NCBI GenBank assembly: GCA_036510735.1
Contig: DATCDK010000090.1
Span: 1-13,119, forward strand
Source of the DNA: PALSA-607 sp036510735
GTDB lineage: Bacteria > Actinomycetota > Actinomycetes > Acidothermales > Acidothermaceae
Length of the DNA stretch: 13,119 nt
Direction: 5' to 3'
Shown here piece after piece: positions 7,143-13,119 of this stretch (position 1 is the stretch's first letter; each line of letters begins with the position of its first letter). The notes below the pieces were generated by a model. It did no database searches, had not been told where the DNA came from, and saw only the letters and a list, made by a program, of their open reading frames with translations. The translations under genes were made by a program, and so were the position numbers.

Positions 7143-7295
7143 AGCGATGCCAGAGATCGCCCCCCGACGTGGACGCTCTACGCAGTGGTCGCCGACACCG
7201 TCGAGTTCTGGCAGGCCAACGAAGACCGACAACACGTACGCGTGCAATATCGACGCGACGGTGACCGTTGGACTCACACGATGTTGTGGCCGTAG
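7143..7295 (+). pseudogene. pdxH: pyridoxamine 5'-phosphate oxidase remnant, C-terminal end only
   Basis: In the frame ending at TAG 7293-7295 there are about 50 codons that read like the extreme C-terminus of pyridoxamine/pyridoxine 5'-phosphate oxidase. They include PPTWTLYAVVADTVEFWQ, then DRQHVRVQYRRDGDRWTH and the final MLWP. The family pattern is W-G-x-Y-x-V-x-P-x-x-VEFWQ, R-x-H-x-R and a Trp near a terminal L-x-P, with the Arg and His of the RLHDR motif involved in substrate binding. The roughly 150 N-terminal residues, including the whole FMN-binding barrel, are missing: the same frame upstream runs through the PfpI gene. No start or ribosome site serves the fragment, so it is a gene remnant left by deletion or rearrangement. 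The rest of the gap to 7416 holds the tandem repeat listed next and otherwise nothing recognisable. Confidence 0.68.
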
Positions 7296-7337
7296 CCGGA
7301 TGTTGTGGCCGTAGCCCCATGTTGTGTCGGTAGCCGA
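7281..7337. repeat. 19-bp tandem repeat, three copies
   Basis: Three head-to-tail 19-bp units start at 7281, 7300 and 7319. The core ATGTTGTGGCCGTAGCC is identical in the first two and has two changes in the third (ATGTTGTGTCGGTAGCC). The first unit supplies the last codons and the stop of the pdxH remnant. Two readings are possible: local triplication of that gene end, or the multi-copy terminal repeat of a decayed IS21-type element (ends of that family begin with TG and carry repeated transposase sites). There are no unique spacers, so it is not a CRISPR array. Confidence 0.75.
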
Positions 7338-7416
7338 GTTCCGGGCGACGACCGTACGCACTGACGGCGATTCCGGCCGAGGACGATTCCAAAATGGCAA
7401 CCGTTCCGCCCACATT

Positions 7417-8772
7417 TCAATCGAGTTGGCGTGGTGGGTCGGAGACGAATTCGCGGCCGCCGGGTGATGTCCACAGGCAGGAGCCGTCGGGTTTGAGTTG
7501 CACTGTCCAGCCGCCGAAGGTTTTGAGTTGGTGGTGGCGGTGGCACAGGCAGCAGCAGTTCTTCGCCGAGGTGTCGCCGCGCGGGGCGGGAATGTTGTGG
7601 TCGATGTCGCAGACGGTGGCGCGTGTGTTGCAGCCGGGGAACCGGCAGCGCCGGTCACGGGCCATCACGAAATCCGCGAGTTCGGCCGGTGGCCGGTAGA
7701 TCACGGTGCCGTAGTCGAGCAGGTAGCCGTTGACAGGGTCGACGACGAGCCGCAACCAGTCCGCCGCTGCCGATCTGTCGCGGACCAGCGCCGCGGGGAT
7801 GGGGCCGAAGCCGAGGAGGTCAGCAGGGTTGTCGGCCAACCCGAGCAGGCTCGGGAGGTCGGTGACGAACTGGACCTGATGGCGCCGCCCGTGCCGTCGG
7901 GGTGCCTTCGGATCAGCCAGCGCGTGGTTAGCCCAGACGACCAACGCATCAGCGCGGTAGGCGTCGATGCCCTCATCCATGAGGCCGGCGGTCTTGGCGG
8001 CGGCTTGCAGCTGCATCGCGGTGGCATCCATGGCCAGCCACACCGTTTGCGCGTCGATAGCGGATATCTTGATCTGCAGTTGGCTCATCACGGTGTCGTG
8101 GAAGTCGACCTTCTCCACCCAACGGTGCTTGAGCGCCGCCGCGTGCTCGGCAAGCACCAGATCAGGGTTGGCGGCCACCACGGCGCGGCGCAGGGTGCGG
8201 CGAAACGCCGGCCAGCTTTGGCCCTTGATGCGAGACGCGACCCTCGCGTCGACCGCGGCGATGCCCAGTTGACCCAGCCCGGCGTCGTTGACAGCCTCGG
8301 CGACCAGCTGCGCCTGCCGATACCCCATGAATCCGGCCGCCATCATTGCCTGGCAGTGCGGCAGCGACTCGGTGATCTTGCGGGCCACGCCGGCTCGGGT
8401 CTGTGCGCCGCCGGTGGTCATCCCCAACGTTGCCGCGACAAGGTTCACCCCGCCGTCGATGATGTCCCGGCCCAACGGATCCGTGCTGTCCGGATCCGGT
8501 GGTGGGGTCGGACCAGCGACCTGGGCGGTCAGCCGCACCGCCAACTCGGCCAGCCACGCCTGCTGGCGTTCCACCAACGTCAACGCTACCGACGCAGACC
8601 TCTCATCGAGACTGTCTACGTCCAGCAACGACAAGTAGCTGACCATGAAGCGACCTGGCTCGAATTCCAGCAGGTCTTCCACCGACCACCCCGCGCCGGC
8701 GTCCGGCAACAACGACGCGGCAGCGGCGCTGTCATCGACATAGACGTCGACATCGGCCTCAGCGATCAACAT
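7417..8772 (-). CDS. DUF222 / 13E12-repeat family protein with C-terminal HNH endonuclease domain
   Basis: This 451-residue protein is encoded on the minus strand, opposite to all other genes here. Residues from about 30 to 340 match the general look of the actinobacterial DUF222 (REP13E12) domain, helical and Ala-rich with LVERQQAWLAELAVRL and GYRQAQLVAEAV. The C-terminal HNH module has RDRRCRFPGC (372-381), CDIDHNIP (388-395, Asp391-His392), Asn405 and CHRHHQLKT (410-418). Cys376, Cys381 and Cys410, with a nearby Cys or His, are likely zinc ligands, and His392/Asn405/His414 form the nuclease centre, all intact. Such proteins are numerous in mycobacteria and relatives and often vary in copy number; their cellular role is unsettled. 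No good ribosome site precedes ATG 8772. It sits beside a gene remnant and repeats, which suggests a mobile or insertion-prone location. A longer antisense frame (7498-8871) is a shadow. Confidence 0.9.
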   Translation of the reverse strand: MLIAEADVDVYVDDSAAAASLLPDAGAGWSVEDLLEFEPGRFMVSYLSLLDVDSLDERSASVALTLVERQQAWLAELAVRLTAQVAGPTPPPDPDSTDPLGRDIIDGGVNLVAATLGMTTGGAQTRAGVARKITESLPHCQAMMAAGFMGYRQAQLVAEAVNDAGLGQLGIAAVDARVASRIKGQSWPAFRRTLRRAVVAANPDLVLAEHAAALKHRWVEKVDFHDTVMSQLQIKISAIDAQTVWLAMDATAMQLQAAAKTAGLMDEGIDAYRADALVVWANHALADPKAPRRHGRRHQVQFVTDLPSLLGLADNPADLLGFGPIPAALVRDRSAAADWLRLVVDPVNGYLLDYGTVIYRPPAELADFVMARDRRCRFPGCNTRATVCDIDHNIPAPRGDTSAKNCCCLCHRHHQLKTFGGWTVQLKPDGSCLWTSPGGREFVSDPPRQLD

Positions 8773-8828
8773 GCAACGAAGCTATTCGTGACCACTGACA
8801 CTTTCTGCAGACACGTTCGAGCCCCGAA

Positions 8829-8861
8829 AGTTGTGCACGAATCTGCAGCATGTGCACAACT
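8829..8861. promoter_or_regulatory. inverted repeat between the HNH and HtrA-like genes
   Basis: AGTTGTGCAC (8829-8838) and GTGCACAACT (8852-8861) are perfect 10-bp inverted arms around a 13-bp spacer. The spacer holds the further palindrome CTGCAG (8843-8848) almost at the centre. It lies in the shared upstream region of two divergent genes, 57 bp from the HNH start, so a dimeric regulator site is likelier than a terminator. A boundary repeat of an inserted segment is the alternative. Confidence 0.5.
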
Positions 8862-8887
8862 GCACGCGTAACCGAGGCGGCGCTTCC

Positions 8888-8903
8888 TCCAGCCGAGGCT
8901 GGA
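8888..8903. promoter_or_regulatory. small hairpin-capable palindrome TCCAGCC-GA-GGCTGGA
   Basis: Seven-base arms flank two bases; as RNA this would be a 6-bp stem with a CGAG tetraloop, followed on the plus strand by TTTCTTC. It is in a divergent promoter region, so it may be an operator or a weak stop for leftward or rightward stray transcription. The octamer CCTCCAGC at its left side recurs directly at 8938-8945. Confidence 0.3.
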
Positions 8904-8932
8904 TTTCTTCGCTGGCTTTCATGTTTGTCACA

Positions 8933-8960
8933 GGAAACCTCCAGCTTCTGCGGGCACGTT
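8933..8960 (+). promoter_or_regulatory. candidate ECF-sigma (SigE/SigH-like) promoter for the HtrA-like protease
   Basis: GGAAAC (8933-8938) and CGTT (8957-8960) are separated by 18 bp, close to the GGAAC/CGTT pattern of actinobacterial envelope-stress sigma factors, though with one extra A and a spacer 1-2 bp longer than most. It lies about 70 bp upstream of a protease of the kind those sigma factors commonly control. The boxes are weakly conserved, so this is a hypothesis. Confidence 0.28.
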
Positions 8961-9027
8961 AAGTCGTAGCGGTCGCCGGTCTGTTCTCGCGGCGACATCG
9001 AAACGGTGACGAGTATGAGGAGCGGAC

Positions 9028-10557
9028 GTGGATTCCAGCGACGAGATCAGGCCGCACGGCGAGCGCGACGAGATCAGGCCCGACGTGACGGCTGAGCAAC
9101 CAGCGACGCCCTTCGCGCCCTTCGCGCCAGGTACCCCGGCCACCCCGGCCGTTCCGGTCACGCCGGCCACCCCGTGGTGGTCGCGAATGGACGAGGCACC
9201 CACCCAAGTACGAGCCGACGACACCGCGTCGGCGGACGGCGCCGCGGCTGCTGCGGCGCCCCCATATGACACAGCCTCGTTTGCCGCCGCAGCGCCGTAC
9301 GACCCCGCAGCGCCGTACGACCCCGCAGCGCCCTACGCAGTCGCACCCGCCGACGTCATCGCCGGTGGTGGCGGAACCGACACCCCAACGAGTGACGCAG
9401 CAATAGCGGACGGCGCGAAGCCACGCCGCGGCGTCCGCACGGCGGCTGCACTTGTCGTCGCAGCTGTCGTCGTCTCCGCCGCGGCTAGCGGAACTGTGGT
9501 CCACATTGTCGACGACCACTCCGGCAAGTCGACCGCGGCCGCAACAACTCCAGCCGTCAGCGCACTGCCGCAGGCCGCAGCGGTCACCGCCGACGTAAAG
9601 ACGGCGCTCGCTCGCATCGAGCCGTCGGTCGTCCTCATCAACGACACGATCACCTCGTCGGGCGCGGGTGGTCAGGGCGGCTTCGGCGGCTTCGGTGGGT
9701 TTGGCGGCTTCCAGGAGAGTGGCGCCGGCACCGGCATCATCATCACCGCAGACGGTGAGATCGTGACGAACGCTCACGTAGTTAACGGCGCGACAGCCAT
9801 CACGGTGACGCTGCCGAATAACGGCGGGACGCACCCGGCGTCCATCGTCGGAATCGACACCACGCAAGACCTTGCAGTCATCAAGATCTCGGGTGTCACG
9901 AACCTGAAGCCTGCGACGTTCGCCAACTCCGACACCGCTGCAGTAGGCGACAGCGTTCTCGCAGTCGGCAACGCGCTCGGCTACGGTGGCGCGCCGACGG
10001 TGACTGAGGGCATCTTGTCGGCCAAGGGCCGCACCCTCACGGGCACTGACGACAACCTCTCGAACCTGCTACAGACCGATGCCGCAATCAACCCCGGCAA
10101 CAGCGGTGGACCGCTGGTCGACAGCACGGGTCAGGTCATCGGCATCAACGTCGCAGTCGCATCGGGTACGACGACTGAGCCTGCACAGAACATCGGCTTC
10201 AGCATTCCGAGCAACACCGTGGTCAATGACCTTCCCTCGCTGAAGGCGGGCAAGGGCGCCAACAGCCAAGGCGGTCAGACGACGCAGAGCGGCACCTTCC
10301 TCGGGGTGTCAGTGGCCGACGCAACTGGCGGCGCACTCGTGCAAGCCGTCGAAGCGGGCAGTCCTGCCGCGGCCGCCGGAATCCAGGTAGGCGACCTGAT
10401 CACCTCGGTCGACGGCAAGGCGATCGCTGACGGAACCGTGCTGCAGCAGGCGATCCGGTCGGAGAAGTCCGGGACGACGGTCACGATCGGCATCACGCGC
10501 AACGGCTCGCCGACAACAGTGAAGGCGACGCTCAGCACCGCGCAGGTCAGTTCATAG
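9028..10557 (+). CDS. membrane-anchored HtrA/DegP-like serine protease with PDZ domain
   Basis: This 509-residue protein probably degrades or refolds damaged proteins on the outer face of the membrane. A cytoplasmic, Pro/Ala-rich N-terminus of about 135 residues precedes one membrane segment (about 137-161). The trypsin-like domain follows with the triad His250 (TNAHV), Asp281 (DLAVIKI) and Ser359 (GNSGGP). Just before it is a Gly-Phe run (GGFGGFGGFGGF, about 217-228). One PDZ domain occupies about 422-505 (LGVSV, PAAAAGIQVGDLITSVDG). Layout and length match mycobacterial HtrA/PepD-type proteases. GTG 9028 is preceded by GAGGAG (9017-9022) with 5 bp spacing. The N-terminus contains a duplicated DEIRP motif and a tandem PYDPAA repeat, probably disordered. 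A 15-bp-stem terminator follows, so it appears to be a single-gene unit, perhaps under an ECF sigma factor. Family certain. Confidence 0.95.
   Translation: MDSSDEIRPHGERDEIRPDVTAEQPATPFAPFAPGTPATPAVPVTPATPWWSRMDEAPTQVRADDTASADGAAAAAAPPYDTASFAAAAPYDPAAPYDPAAPYAVAPADVIAGGGGTDTPTSDAAIADGAKPRRGVRTAAALVVAAVVVSAAASGTVVHIVDDHSGKSTAAATTPAVSALPQAAAVTADVKTALARIEPSVVLINDTITSSGAGGQGGFGGFGGFGGFQESGAGTGIIITADGEIVTNAHVVNGATAITVTLPNNGGTHPASIVGIDTTQDLAVIKISGVTNLKPATFANSDTAAVGDSVLAVGNALGYGGAPTVTEGILSAKGRTLTGTDDNLSNLLQTDAAINPGNSGGPLVDSTGQVIGINVAVASGTTTEPAQNIGFSIPSNTVVNDLPSLKAGKGANSQGGQTTQSGTFLGVSVADATGGALVQAVEAGSPAAAAGIQVGDLITSVDGKAIADGTVLQQAIRSEKSGTTVTIGITRNGSPTTVKATLSTAQVSS
9289..9339 (+). repeat. 18-bp in-frame tandem repeat in the protease N-terminus
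   Basis: The unit GCAGCGCCGTACGACCCC occurs at 9289-9306 and 9307-9324, followed by a partial third copy to 9339. It encodes AAPYDP twice and then AAPYA in the cytoplasmic tail of the HtrA-like protease. Being a multiple of three, copy changes would keep the frame. Confidence 0.85.
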
Positions 10558-10566
10558 CTCCAATCT

Positions 10567-10613
10567 CAAACGGACGGCGGCACTGTCGATTAGGCAGCGC
10601 CGCCGTCCGTTTG
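10567..10613 (+). terminator. strong hairpin terminator after the HtrA-like gene
   Basis: The arms 10567-10581 and 10599-10613 are perfect 15-bp complements, AAAC-flanked and GC-rich (CAAACGGACGGCGGC and its reverse). After a one-base mismatch, three more pairs (CTG/CAG) close a 9-base loop. The 5' arm begins 9 bp after the stop codon. The 3' arm ends in TTTG rather than a long T run, so termination may be intrinsic with a weak U-tract. The A-rich base of the 5' arm would let it act partly in both directions. Confidence 0.82.
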
Positions 10614-10684
10614 TGTGGGCGGCCGTGCGAGAAGATGGCGGATGGCCGTGACGTGCGGTCAGCGGGCGCGCACTGGAGGCTTCG

Positions 10685-11416
10685 ATGCGTGACATGGTCA
10701 CCGTCGCAGCGACCTCGTCCGAGGGCATGTCCGCCGCCGAGCTCGACGCGTTCATCGTGCGACTGCCCGAACCGGAGCAGCTGCGCGCAGCCGGTATGCG
10801 GCTCGATTCGCGACGACGCTCCTTTGTGCTCGGCCGAATATTGCTGCGTTCCGCGGTTGCGCGTCTGGCCGGTATCTCACCCGATGATGTCGTCGTTCGC
10901 ATCGAGCCGAGCGGGCGACCCGTCCTGGCAGGCTCGCTCAGCGAGTTGTTCGTGAGCATTGCGCACAGCGGCTCGTACGTCGTCGTCGCTGTAGCGAATC
11001 GCCCTGTTGGGGTGGACGTCGAACGGGTGCGGCAGGTGGCTTCCTTTCGGCAGGTCGCGGCCAGGGTTTGCTCATTCCAGGAGCTGCACGTGATCGCGCG
11101 CTCGAGCAGCGCGACCGCCGAAAGGCGCTTCTTCCGGGTCTGGACTCGCAAGGAGGCGTACGGCAAGGCGCTCGGCCTTGGTCTCGACTTTCCGTTGCGC
11201 TGGGTCACGGTCGGTCGAAGGGTGTCGGTCGGCGAGGGGCGGTGGGGCGTTCACGATCCAGGTGTCGATCCGGCGCGGGTAGCCGCCGTTGTCGCACAGG
11301 CACGCGGTTGGCGGCTTCGGCACGTCGATGTCGACCCTGGCTACGTGGCGGCCGTCGCAACACAAGGACGACGGTGGCGGGTGCGCCTCGAGCGGCTGGA
11401 CCGAGCCGCGTTGTAG
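10685..11416 (+). CDS. Sfp-type 4'-phosphopantetheinyl transferase
   Basis: This 243-residue cytoplasmic enzyme should transfer the phosphopantetheine arm of coenzyme A to a serine of carrier proteins in fatty acid, polyketide or non-ribosomal peptide synthesis. The three family blocks are present: GRPVLAG with SIAHSG (78-83 and 91-96, His94), GVDVE (109-113, with metal ligands Asp111 and Glu113) and WTRKEAYGKALG (153-164, with Trp153, Lys156 and Glu157). The size is right for Sfp-type rather than AcpS-type enzymes. ATG 10685 has GGAGG at 10675-10679, 5 bp away; ATG 10694 is a weaker alternative. No carrier protein or synthase gene lies in the window, so the partner is unknown. The C-terminus repeats a VDP-x2-VAAV-...-WR-x-R pattern twice (about 194-212 and 216-233), of which the second copy resembles the usual family end. 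Confidence 0.92.
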   Translation: MRDMVTVAATSSEGMSAAELDAFIVRLPEPEQLRAAGMRLDSRRRSFVLGRILLRSAVARLAGISPDDVVVRIEPSGRPVLAGSLSELFVSIAHSGSYVVVAVANRPVGVDVERVRQVASFRQVAARVCSFQELHVIARSSSATAERRFFRVWTRKEAYGKALGLGLDFPLRWVTVGRRVSVGEGRWGVHDPGVDPARVAAVVAQARGWRLRHVDVDPGYVAAVATQGRRWRVRLERLDRAAL

Positions 11417-11443
11417 CAGCCACCGTGGTAGAAGTCACACAGG

Positions 11444-11474
11444 TTGACCGGGGTGACCCTCCGCTGTCTAAGGT
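11444..11474 (+). promoter_or_regulatory. candidate promoter for the cell-wall-binding protein gene
   Basis: A good -35 box TTGACC (11444-11449) is followed by TCTAAG at a 17-bp spacer or, overlapping it, TAAGGT (11469-11474, TANNNT) at a 19-bp spacer. A start near 11480 would put the direct repeats that follow into the leader RNA. No terminator is seen after the preceding transferase gene, so read-through is also possible. Confidence 0.38.
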
Positions 11475-11477
11475 GGT

Positions 11478-11532
11478 CGCACTCTGACACCCAACTCGCA
11501 TCTGACAGCCAACACGCATCTGACAGCAAACA
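11478..11532 (+). repeat. 18-19 bp direct repeat, three copies, before the surface protein gene
   Basis: Units start at 11478 (19 bp, most diverged), 11497 and 11515 (18 bp each, differing by one base). The common core is CGCATCTGACAGCCAACA. The last unit ends 2 bp before the ribosome site AGGGG (11534-11538). Position and regular spacing suggest a regulatory array in DNA or leader RNA; nothing known is recognised. Confidence 0.75.
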
Positions 11533-11543
11533 CAGGGGCACCC

Positions 11544-13119
11544 ATGCGTGAAGGTCCAACTATGGTCCGCACCCCCCGCCGCACTCACTGGGTAAGCGCG
11601 CTTGCAGCCCTCGCGTTGGGCGCGCCGCTCGTCGCCGTTTCGACCAGCGTGCCGACCGCTGCCGGCGCAACGGGTCTCGCCGTCACCCGGGTAGCTGGGG
11701 CTGATCGCTACGCCACCGCCGCGGCGGTCGCCGACGCGGGCTGGCCGAATGCACTCCCAGCCAACAGCACCTTGCTGCTCGCCACCGGGTCTACGTTTCC
11801 CGATGCAGTGGCCGGTTCCGCAGCAGCCGGACATCTCGGCGTCCCACTGCTGTTGACCGCGAGCGGCTCACTCTCGTCGTCCGCTGCTGCCGAGATCGAT
11901 CGTCTCAAGCCCGCCCAGGTTGCGCTGCTTGGTGGTACGTCGGCAATCAGTGCTGCGGTTGCGCAACAGGTTGCCTCGCACGGTGCAACCGTCGTGCGCT
12001 GGCAGGGCAGCGACCGATACGCGACCGCCGTCGCGGTCTCGCAGGCGACCTATCCGAGTGGTGCGACGACGGCGTATCTCGCCACCGGTACCAACTTCCC
12101 CGATGCCCTCGCAGGTGCGGCGCTCGCTGCCGTCGCGGGTGGCCCGCTGTTGCTGACCGATCCGACAACGATGCCCGCTGAGACGGTGAACGAGATCATC
12201 CGGCTGCATCCATCGGCGATCGTCGTGCTGGGTGGGACGAACGCGGTCAGCGCTCAGGTTGCGGCGACTGCAGTGTCAGCCGCTCATGGAGCGGCACTGT
12301 CGCGCCTGCAGGGTCCCGACCGTTACCAGACCGCTGACGCCGTCGCGTCGGTGCTCGTAGCAGTCAAGGGCGGGACGACGGCGAGCAACGGCGTTCTCCT
12401 CGCGACGGGTCTCGATTTCCCTGACGCACTCGCCGGCGCCGCATGGGCCGGTGAGAGTGATCGGCCGCTGCTATTAGCGCCGTCGTCATACATCACGCCG
12501 CAGACGTGGCAGACCATCCGGTCGCTTGCCGCACCCAGCGCGGTCGTGCTCGGAGGCACGAGTGCGATCAACGCTGCTGTCGCATCGGGCCTTAGTTCGG
12601 GTAACCCGCCGACCTCGCCACCCGCACCTGTCGTCGGCGGTGCGACCGACTGGCCGACGTATCACCACGATGCGCAACGCACCGGCCTCGCAACGGCAAC
12701 GCCGGCATTCGCCGGTTTCTCTGCAGGCTGGAATGCGTCTTTGGACGGCGCGGTGTACGGCCAACCGATCGTGCTCGGAACGACAGTCGTCGCTGCGACC
12801 GAGGGCGGCTCGTTATACGGGTTGTCGCTGTCGACCGGTGCGGTGCTCTGGCGGGCGCACATTGCTGACCCGATCGCGCAATCGCTGCTTCCGTGCGGTG
12901 ACATCGATCCGCTCGGCATCACCGGCACTCCTGCCTACGACCCCAGTGACGGACTCGTCCTGGCTGTCGCGGAAACCGCTGGCGGCCATCACATCCTCGC
13001 CGGTGTGAGCCTCGCGACAGGCACGATCGTCTTCCATCGCACGCTCGACCCGATGTCGGGCAGCGCGATCGCAAACCAGCAGCGCGGCGCTATCCTGGTG
13101 GCGAACGGCCGCGTGTACG
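11544..13119 (+). CDS. secreted protein with three cell-wall-binding repeats 2 and a PQQ-like beta-propeller, 3' end missing
   Basis: An open frame without stop runs to the right edge, giving 525 complete codons. The N-terminus is a Sec signal peptide: RTPRRTHW, a hydrophobic run ALAALALGAPLVAV and a likely cut after TAAGA (about residue 42). Three cell-wall-binding repeats 2 (PF04122) follow, starting near residues 47, 150 and 252. Each opens with R-x-x-G-x-DRY-x-TA, continues with LATG-x-x-FPDA-(V/L)AG and PLLL, and ends with V-x-LLGGT/VVLGGT. A Pro-rich linker (about 353-363) leads to DWPTYHHDAQRTG (369-381) and GGSLYGLSLSTGAVLW, typical of PQQ-like propeller blades. The repeats should hold the protein to cell-wall polymers; the propeller probably binds a ligand or partner outside the cell. 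ATG 11544 has AGGGG 5 bp upstream; ATG 11562 with GAAGG is an equally plausible start. The cofactor use of the propeller is unknown. Confidence 0.88.
   Translation, partial: MREGPTMVRTPRRTHWVSALAALALGAPLVAVSTSVPTAAGATGLAVTRVAGADRYATAAAVADAGWPNALPANSTLLLATGSTFPDAVAGSAAAGHLGVPLLLTASGSLSSSAAAEIDRLKPAQVALLGGTSAISAAVAQQVASHGATVVRWQGSDRYATAVAVSQATYPSGATTAYLATGTNFPDALAGAALAAVAGGPLLLTDPTTMPAETVNEIIRLHPSAIVVLGGTNAVSAQVAATAVSAAHGAALSRLQGPDRYQTADAVASVLVAVKGGTTASNGVLLATGLDFPDALAGAAWAGESDRPLLLAPSSYITPQTWQTIRSLAAPSAVVLGGTSAINAAVASGLSSGNPPTSPPAPVVGGATDWPTYHHDAQRTGLATATPAFAGFSAGWNASLDGAVYGQPIVLGTTVVAATEGGSLYGLSLSTGAVLWRAHIADPIAQSLLPCGDIDPLGITGTPAYDPSDGLVLAVAETAGGHHILAGVSLATGTIVFHRTLDPMSGSAIANQQRGAILVANGRVY

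Noticed and set aside
7281..7337. CRISPR array
   Set aside because: The units are directly adjacent with no unique spacers, only 19 bp long, and no cas gene is present.
7498..8871. 457-codon plus-strand open frame covering the HNH gene
   Set aside because: It is slightly longer than the minus-strand gene but has no recognisable domain and an Arg/Gly/Val-rich composition typical of antisense frames in GC-rich DNA. The minus strand carries complete HNH and DUF222 motifs.
8959..9867. 302-codon minus-strand open frame opposite the protease gene
   Set aside because: Low-complexity Arg/Gly/Cys-rich translation, explained as the mirror of the Ala/Pro/Gly-rich protease tail.
11205..11834. 209-codon minus-strand open frame across the transferase end and surface protein start
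   Set aside because: It crosses two plus-strand genes and their promoter region, has repetitive Cys-rich composition caused by the direct repeats, and no known domain.

Overview
The window is GC-rich, uses many GTG starts with good AGGAGG-like ribosome sites, and has short gaps and GTGA gene overlaps. It also carries a DUF222/13E12-type HNH protein, an FCD-type GntR regulator and a surface protein with cell-wall-binding repeats 2. Together these point to a high-GC actinobacterium (Actinomycetota). I cannot name the genus from sequence alone.

Bases 1-6479 hold a co-directional catabolic cluster. In order it encodes the C-terminal end of a class I glutamine-amidotransferase-like gamma-glutamyl hydrolase (PuuD type), an APC/ACT-family amine or amino acid permease, a GlnA4-like gamma-glutamyl-amine ligase, an aldehyde dehydrogenase, a classical SDR alcohol dehydrogenase and an FCD-domain GntR regulator. 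From memory the gene content matches the Mycobacterium tuberculosis Rv2857c-Rv2860c cluster (SDR, aldC, amidotransferase, glnA4), here with a permease and a local regulator added. The likely scheme is: import an amine or amino alcohol, cap it with gamma-glutamate, oxidise its hydroxyl to an aldehyde (SDR) and then to an acid (ALDH), and hydrolyse off glutamate plus an amino acid. No flavin amine oxidase is visible. An SDR stands where one might be, which fits an amino alcohol such as ethanolamine better than putrescine. This is inference.

Bases 6520-8861 are more mosaic. A DJ-1/PfpI protein resembling isonitrile hydratases follows the regulator. Directly after it lies a 5'-truncated remnant encoding the C-terminal end of a pyridoxamine 5'-phosphate oxidase (pdxH). 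That remnant runs into a threefold 19-bp tandem repeat. On the minus strand comes an intact DUF222-HNH endonuclease-like gene, flanked on its upstream side by a 10-bp-arm inverted repeat. The area looks like a rearranged or insertion-prone spot.

Bases 9028-13119 are envelope and housekeeping-type genes on the plus strand. They are a membrane-anchored HtrA/DegP-like trypsin-PDZ protease followed by a strong hairpin terminator, an Sfp-type 4'-phosphopantetheinyl transferase, and the first 525 codons of a secreted protein. That protein has three cell-wall-binding repeats 2 and then begins a PQQ-like beta-propeller; it runs off the right edge. An 18-19 bp direct repeat present three times sits just before its start. 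I found no tRNA, rRNA, CRISPR array or complete insertion sequence.
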